A stretch of DNA of 64,000 bases, taken from NCBI RefSeq assembly GCF_019145205.1, contig NZ_JAHSTT010000003.1, positions 1 through 64,000 on the forward strand, read 5' to 3'. Positions 60,152 to 64,000 of this stretch are shown here, piece after piece (the stretch's first letter is position 1; each line of letters starts with the position of its first letter). The translations under genes were made by a program, and so were the position numbers. The notes under the pieces were generated by a model. The model had not been told where the DNA came from, made no database searches, and worked only from the letters and a program-made list of their open reading frames with translations. Source of the stretch: Pseudomonas khavaziana (lineage in GTDB: Bacteria > Pseudomonadota > Gammaproteobacteria > Pseudomonadales > Pseudomonadaceae).

Positions 60152-62368
60152 TCACCTCTGACGACGGTGCTGTTGGATCAAGTCGATGCGGGTGGCCGTG
60201 CCCATAGAGTCGCGCTGCCCGTTCACACTGGTGCCGATGGAGCCATTGTGCAAGGCAACGATCTCGCCCGTATCAACGCTGATCAGCGGTGAGCCGGAGG
60301 TGCCGGGCTTCTTGAAGGCATCATGGTAGACCGTGCCCTGATTACGGCTGTCCTGGTCGTATCCCTTGAGTGTGGTGGGTTGGCCCTTGGCATTTAGAAA
60401 TGAAATGCCGAGGGCCTCTTGCCCATGGTTGGGCATAAAGACTTTCTGCCCAGGCGATGCTTGGGGGCCGGAGGCCAACTTGAGCGGCCGGAACTGCTCG
60501 GCCAAGGTTTTTTTCTCGCCGGCAGGCAAGTCGACACGCAGCTCGGCGTAGTCCAACCGCGCGTCGCCACTGAGCGGGTTGGGGTCCAGCGGCACTTTGC
60601 GCTCTACCTTCATCCGGCCGGTGCTGTCTTGTTCATACCCCAGCCACAGTTCGAGCTTGCTGCCCTTGGCCAGCGCGTCGCGCACATGTTGGTTGGTCAG
60701 CACGCTGTTGCCATCGTTGATCAGCGAGCCGGTACCCAACGAGCGGGTATGCACGCGTTCGTAGCCCCATGAGTCCCGTGTGACTGTTACCTCGCGAATA
60801 TTGCCCACAGCCTTGGCCGCTGCATGCATCGGCGTGCCCTTAAGGGATGCGTTGGCGTAGTTCTGCAAGGAGAACGGCGCCTGTTGCGGCGCGGCTGTTG
60901 GCGTGGGGTGGCGCTTGTACGGTGTGACATCCGCTGGCGACGGCGGTCGTGGGGTTGGCGGTTGAGGCGTAACCCGGGCGGGTGGGGTTGGCATAGGGTT
61001 CGGCTGGGATGCTTGGCTGATCACGTCGTCTGGCTTGATTGGCCCTTGGCTCTTGATATACAGGCCGGCTTGGCCCGAGCCGTTCAGGTCAATGGCCAGG
61101 CTGTGCTGGCGCGTGTTCGGGTCATAACCGAGCAACGCCTCGCCCGGCCGGCCGCTGAAACGGCGCACAAACTGCAGGCCATTGATACCCGCGGCCTGCA
61201 GCGCGGCAGACACATCGATCTTGTCCTGCCCGCTGGTGAAATCGGTGATCAGGTCGGGGCGCTGTTGGGTCGACTCGCTGGCGTTGTTATACACAAAGGT
61301 ATCCTTGCCCAACCCACCGGTAAGGGTGTCCTGGCCCAGGCCACCGGTCAGGCGGTTATCGGCCTGGTTTCCGATAAGTCGATCAGCGCCCGTGCCGCCG
61401 ATGGCATTTTCCAGGGTCACGCCTTTGGCAATGGAGACGTTGCCTTTCATGCCGCCGACATCGGAGAAGTGTTCGGCCTTCAAGTTGATGGTCTGATCCT
61501 GATGAAACCGCGAGAAATCCAGGGTGTCGTTGCCGCCCCCATCCCACACGCTGAACACGGGCGCGTCGTCCGCTGAGTTGAGGCTGAGGAAGTCACGCCC
61601 GGTATTGGAGTTGAAGCCGTACACCGTGTCCGTGTCGCGGGTTTTGTAATTGGCACCGTAGAGCTTTTGGATGGCCGTGATGTCGTCCATCAGCGGCGCG
61701 CTGGCATAGTGGGTTTGGCCGTTCTTGTTGTGGTCATGGCCCAGGTGACCAGCCCACCAGTAACTCATCAGGCTGTAGGCGCGATTGTCCTCGGCATAGC
61801 CGGCGTTTTCAGCGTAGCTGCCGCCATTGTTGTATTTGCCGGGATGCATGAGCCCGAGGGTATGGCCGATCTCATGGGCCAGCAGATAGCGGCTGAAACT
61901 ACCCTGGGAGAAGGGGCGATTCATGCCATCGGACGCGAACCAGGCCTGTGTGCCATCGCTGTAGATGCCTGGATAAGACGCACGGCCCGAATGGCCGGTC
62001 TGGTTCGGGTCATTGCCCAGTAACAGTTGCCCTTTGGCCTCGGGTGCATTCTCAGTGAAGGTGATATTGGCGACATCCGCCCAAGACTGCATGGCGCGCC
62101 TGGCCTGCTCTTTTTGCGACGGGGAGAACTCGTTAGCGCCGGCGGGTGTGTTGTAGGTGGCTTGCGAGGGTGTGAAAAAACGATAGCCGATAGGTGTGGT
62201 GCCGTCTTTGTTGCGCTCTTTCCAGCGATAGCCCGTTCGGGTGATCTGCTTTGCCGCTTGCTCGGTGGTGTAGGACGGCTTACCTGAAACCGCCCCGGCA
62301 TAGCTGGGCCGTTCGGCGAATGAGGGTGGCTGATAGCGGTGTGCGAGGGTGTTGTTTACGGAGTTCAT
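60152..62368 (-). CDS. Serralysin metalloprotease fused to a trypsin-like serine protease
   Basis: 738 residues. Residues 35-240 are an M10B metalloprotease: zinc motif HEIGHTLGLMH (165-175) and Met-turn SLMSYWW (Met201). Residues 275-450 carry RTX-type Gly/Asp repeats (GGGND, GGTGADRLIG, GGLGQDTLTG, GGLGKDTF) and an M10 C-terminal domain. A Pro/Thr-rich linker (455-495) leads to a chymotrypsin-fold domain (about 520-738) with LTNQHV (His561), LDYAEL (Asp606) and GTSGSP (Ser691). There is no Sec signal peptide, as in serralysins. The type I secretion signal, usually at the extreme C-terminus, would here be internal. No aprDEF-like exporter is adjacent. Confidence 0.87.
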   Translation of the reverse strand: MNSVNNTLAHRYQPPSFAERPSYAGAVSGKPSYTTEQAAKQITRTGYRWKERNKDGTTPIGYRFFTPSQATYNTPAGANEFSPSQKEQARRAMQSWADVANITFTENAPEAKGQLLLGNDPNQTGHSGRASYPGIYSDGTQAWFASDGMNRPFSQGSFSRYLLAHEIGHTLGLMHPGKYNNGGSYAENAGYAEDNRAYSLMSYWWAGHLGHDHNKNGQTHYASAPLMDDITAIQKLYGANYKTRDTDTVYGFNSNTGRDFLSLNSADDAPVFSVWDGGGNDTLDFSRFHQDQTINLKAEHFSDVGGMKGNVSIAKGVTLENAIGGTGADRLIGNQADNRLTGGLGQDTLTGGLGKDTFVYNNASESTQQRPDLITDFTSGQDKIDVSAALQAAGINGLQFVRRFSGRPGEALLGYDPNTRQHSLAIDLNGSGQAGLYIKSQGPIKPDDVISQASQPNPMPTPPARVTPQPPTPRPPSPADVTPYKRHPTPTAAPQQAPFSLQNYANASLKGTPMHAAAKAVGNIREVTVTRDSWGYERVHTRSLGTGSLINDGNSVLTNQHVRDALAKGSKLELWLGYEQDSTGRMKVERKVPLDPNPLSGDARLDYAELRVDLPAGEKKTLAEQFRPLKLASGPQASPGQKVFMPNHGQEALGISFLNAKGQPTTLKGYDQDSRNQGTVYHDAFKKPGTSGSPLISVDTGEIVALHNGSIGTSVNGQRDSMGTATRIDLIQQHRRQR

Positions 62369-62591
62369 CGCGGTTTCTCTGATTTAAAAGCCTCCAAAGC
62401 ACTCAAGAAACAGACGGTTCTGATAGGGAGGCGGACCCTCGATATGTGGTGGGTGGTAATGGCAGGTTCAGTTGGTTATGTCTCGAAAAGTGACGCAGCG
62501 AGCTGACGGCGCAATATCCGCGTTTAACCCGGAGGGGGGCTGCGCTACGTCTGATCGGTTGAACGGATCATTCATTCACGAGGTTCAGCCC
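62369..62591. promoter_or_regulatory. Divergent promoter region between the fused protease and the vWA gene
   Basis: About 220 bp with no gene. It must hold the promoters for both flanking genes. No clear dyad or repeat was found; a GAGGTTCAGCCC ribosome site precedes the ATG at 62592. Confidence 0.4.
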
Positions 62592-64000
62592 ATGTCCCGC
62601 TCTCTGCTTTTGCTGCGTCCCGCTGCCCAAGGCTTCGCCGTTACCCTGCTGGTGACGCTGGCCGGGTGTGGGCTGTCGTCGTCTCCGGATGTTGCCAAGC
62701 CTGTTGAACCGGCGCCCGTCGCCGAGCTGCAAAGCGCGCCGGCCCAGGGCACTAGGGTCAAACGCATGGCGATGCCGGCACCGATGAGGGTGCGGGAAAT
62801 GGCGACGATGGACTACCGCAGCGAACCTCGCGAGCAATACGCCAACCTGCCGGACAACCCGGTGCATCGCGTCGCCGAAACCCCGGTCTCCACCTTCAGC
62901 GCCGACGTCGACACTGGCAGCTACGCCAACGTCAGGCGTTTCCTCAATCAAGGTCGCCTGCCGCCCGAAGGCGCTGTGAGATTGGAGGAAATGGTCAATT
63001 ACTTCCCTTACACCTACGCGCTGCCCACCGATGGTTCACCCTTTGGCGTCACCACTGAGCTCGCCGCCACGCCCTGGAACCCGCGCACAAAATTGTTGCG
63101 CATCGGCATCAAGGCCTCCGACCGCGCCGTGGCGGACCTGGCGCCGGCCAACCTGGTGTTCCTGGTGGACGTGTCCGGCTCCATGGACCGTCGCGAAGGT
63201 TTGCCGTTGGTGAAAAGCACGTTGAAATTGCTGGTGGACCAACTGCGCGATCAGGACCGTGTGTCATTGGTGGTCTATGCCGGTGAATCCCGCGTGGTGC
63301 TCAAGCCCACCTCCGGGCGTAACAAAAACACGATCCGCAACGCCATCGACCAACTTACCGCCGGTGGCTCCACCGCAGGCGCCTCCGGCATCGAGCTGGC
63401 CTATCAGATGGCCCGCGAGGGTTTTATCGACAAGGGTATCAACCGCATCCTGCTGGCCACCGACGGCGACTTCAACGTGGGCATCAGCGACTTCGACAGC
63501 CTCAAGCAAATGGCGGTCGAGCAGCGTAAAAACGGTGTGTCCCTGACCACCCTGGGCTTTGGTGTGGGTAACTACAACGAACACCTGATGGAACAACTCG
63601 CCGATGCGGGCGATGGCAATTACGCCTATATCGACAACCTGCGTGAAGCGCGCAAGGTGCTGGTGGAGCAACTCAGCTCGACCCTGGCCGTGGTCGCCCG
63701 GGATGTGAAATTGCAGGTGGAATTCAACCCCGCGCAGGTCAGTGAGTACCGACTGCTGGGCTATGAAAATCGCGCCTTGAAGCGTGAAGATTTCAACAAC
63801 GACAAGGTCGATGCCGGCGAAATCGGCGCGGGGCATACAGTGACCGCGTTGTACGAAATCGTGCCCAAGGGCGAGAAGGGTTGGTTGGAGCCGTTGCGCT
63901 ATGCCGCCGCGCCTGCTGTTGAAGGTAAATCCGACGAGCTGGCGATGCTACGGGTGCGCTACAAACCTGCTGCGGGCGGTAGCAGCCAATTGATCGAACG
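62592..64000 (+). CDS. vWA-domain lipoprotein, YfbK-like (partial, runs off the right edge)
   Basis: First about 469 residues. Lipobox LAGC (Cys26), a low-complexity Pro/Ala stretch, the N-terminal YfbK domain (TFSADVDTGSYANVRRFLN) and a von Willebrand A domain with intact MIDAS DVSGSM (Asp193, Ser195, Ser197) and ATDGDFNVG. The part after 380 begins the DUF3520-type domain (VKLQVEFNPAQVSEYRLLGY). Function in the periplasm or outer membrane is unknown. No internal stop up to base 64000. Confidence 0.85.
   Translation, partial: MSRSLLLLRPAAQGFAVTLLVTLAGCGLSSSPDVAKPVEPAPVAELQSAPAQGTRVKRMAMPAPMRVREMATMDYRSEPREQYANLPDNPVHRVAETPVSTFSADVDTGSYANVRRFLNQGRLPPEGAVRLEEMVNYFPYTYALPTDGSPFGVTTELAATPWNPRTKLLRIGIKASDRAVADLAPANLVFLVDVSGSMDRREGLPLVKSTLKLLVDQLRDQDRVSLVVYAGESRVVLKPTSGRNKNTIRNAIDQLTAGGSTAGASGIELAYQMAREGFIDKGINRILLATDGDFNVGISDFDSLKQMAVEQRKNGVSLTTLGFGVGNYNEHLMEQLADAGDGNYAYIDNLREARKVLVEQLSSTLAVVARDVKLQVEFNPAQVSEYRLLGYENRALKREDFNNDKVDAGEIGAGHTVTALYEIVPKGEKGWLEPLRYAAAPAVEGKSDELAMLRVRYKPAAGGSSQLIE

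Overview
The window is high-GC DNA with the gene content, codon use and repetitive palindromes of a Pseudomonas from the fluorescens group. Two REP types typical of that group recur between genes: one built on GTGGGAGGGGGCTTGC, the other on GTAGGAGCGAGCTTGCTCGC. No rRNA, tRNA or CRISPR array was seen. The dominant theme is cell-surface attachment and contact with neighbouring cells. Four large surface systems lie within about 56 kb: a LapA-type adhesin with its type I exporter, a pgaABCD exopolysaccharide operon, a two-partner CdiB/CdiA contact-inhibition pair, and an autotransporter.

Layout. 1-6.3 kb: the N-terminal part of lapA (minus strand, running off the left edge), divergent from lapE-lapB-lapC. 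6.5-11.7 kb: a LysR regulator and an MFS/HlyD/outer-membrane-factor tripartite efflux operon. 11.8-19.1 kb: small membrane proteins, a coupled periplasmic protein/DUF3142 pair, a GT-C glycosyltransferase, DUF2789 and a Fic protein. 19.1-20.3 kb: a ParDE-type toxin-antitoxin pair and a DUF6124 gene. 20.5-25.6 kb: a tightly overlapping marR-FUSC-DUF1656-HlyD-NodT efflux operon (AaeXBA-like). 26.5-28.0 kb: a DUF945/YdgA protein. 28.3-34.7 kb: pgaABCD. 35.3-45.0 kb: the TpsB transporter and a 2660-residue CdiA/FhaB-like protein.

45.0-52.8 kb is an AT-richer accessory region that reads as a graveyard of CdiA C-terminal toxin/immunity cassettes. The live cdiA is followed by its probable immunity gene, then by an EndoU toxin module with a partner gene, a NucA/NucB-DNase tail with a ComJ-type inhibitor, a peptidase-like tail with a partner gene, an Imm11 gene, an SMI1/KNR4 gene and several unassigned small genes. 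The cassettes are separated, and mostly cut at their 5' ends, by two families of palindromic repeats. One family belongs to a complete IS200-like/RAYT transposase element in the same region, and that element has also left an internally deleted copy about 4.8 kb away.

53.2-55.9 kb: an autotransporter. 55.9-58.2 kb: a tandem array of about seven REP doublets with a period near 176 bp, one of them split by a decayed 1226-bp IS3-family element. 58.4-60.1 kb: a CsgG/DUF4810/DUF799 lipoprotein operon. 60.2-62.4 kb (minus strand): an unusual fusion of a serralysin-type metalloprotease and a trypsin-like serine protease. 62.6 kb to the right edge: the start of a von Willebrand A-domain lipoprotein.

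Family names come from motif recognition by eye. No database search was run.
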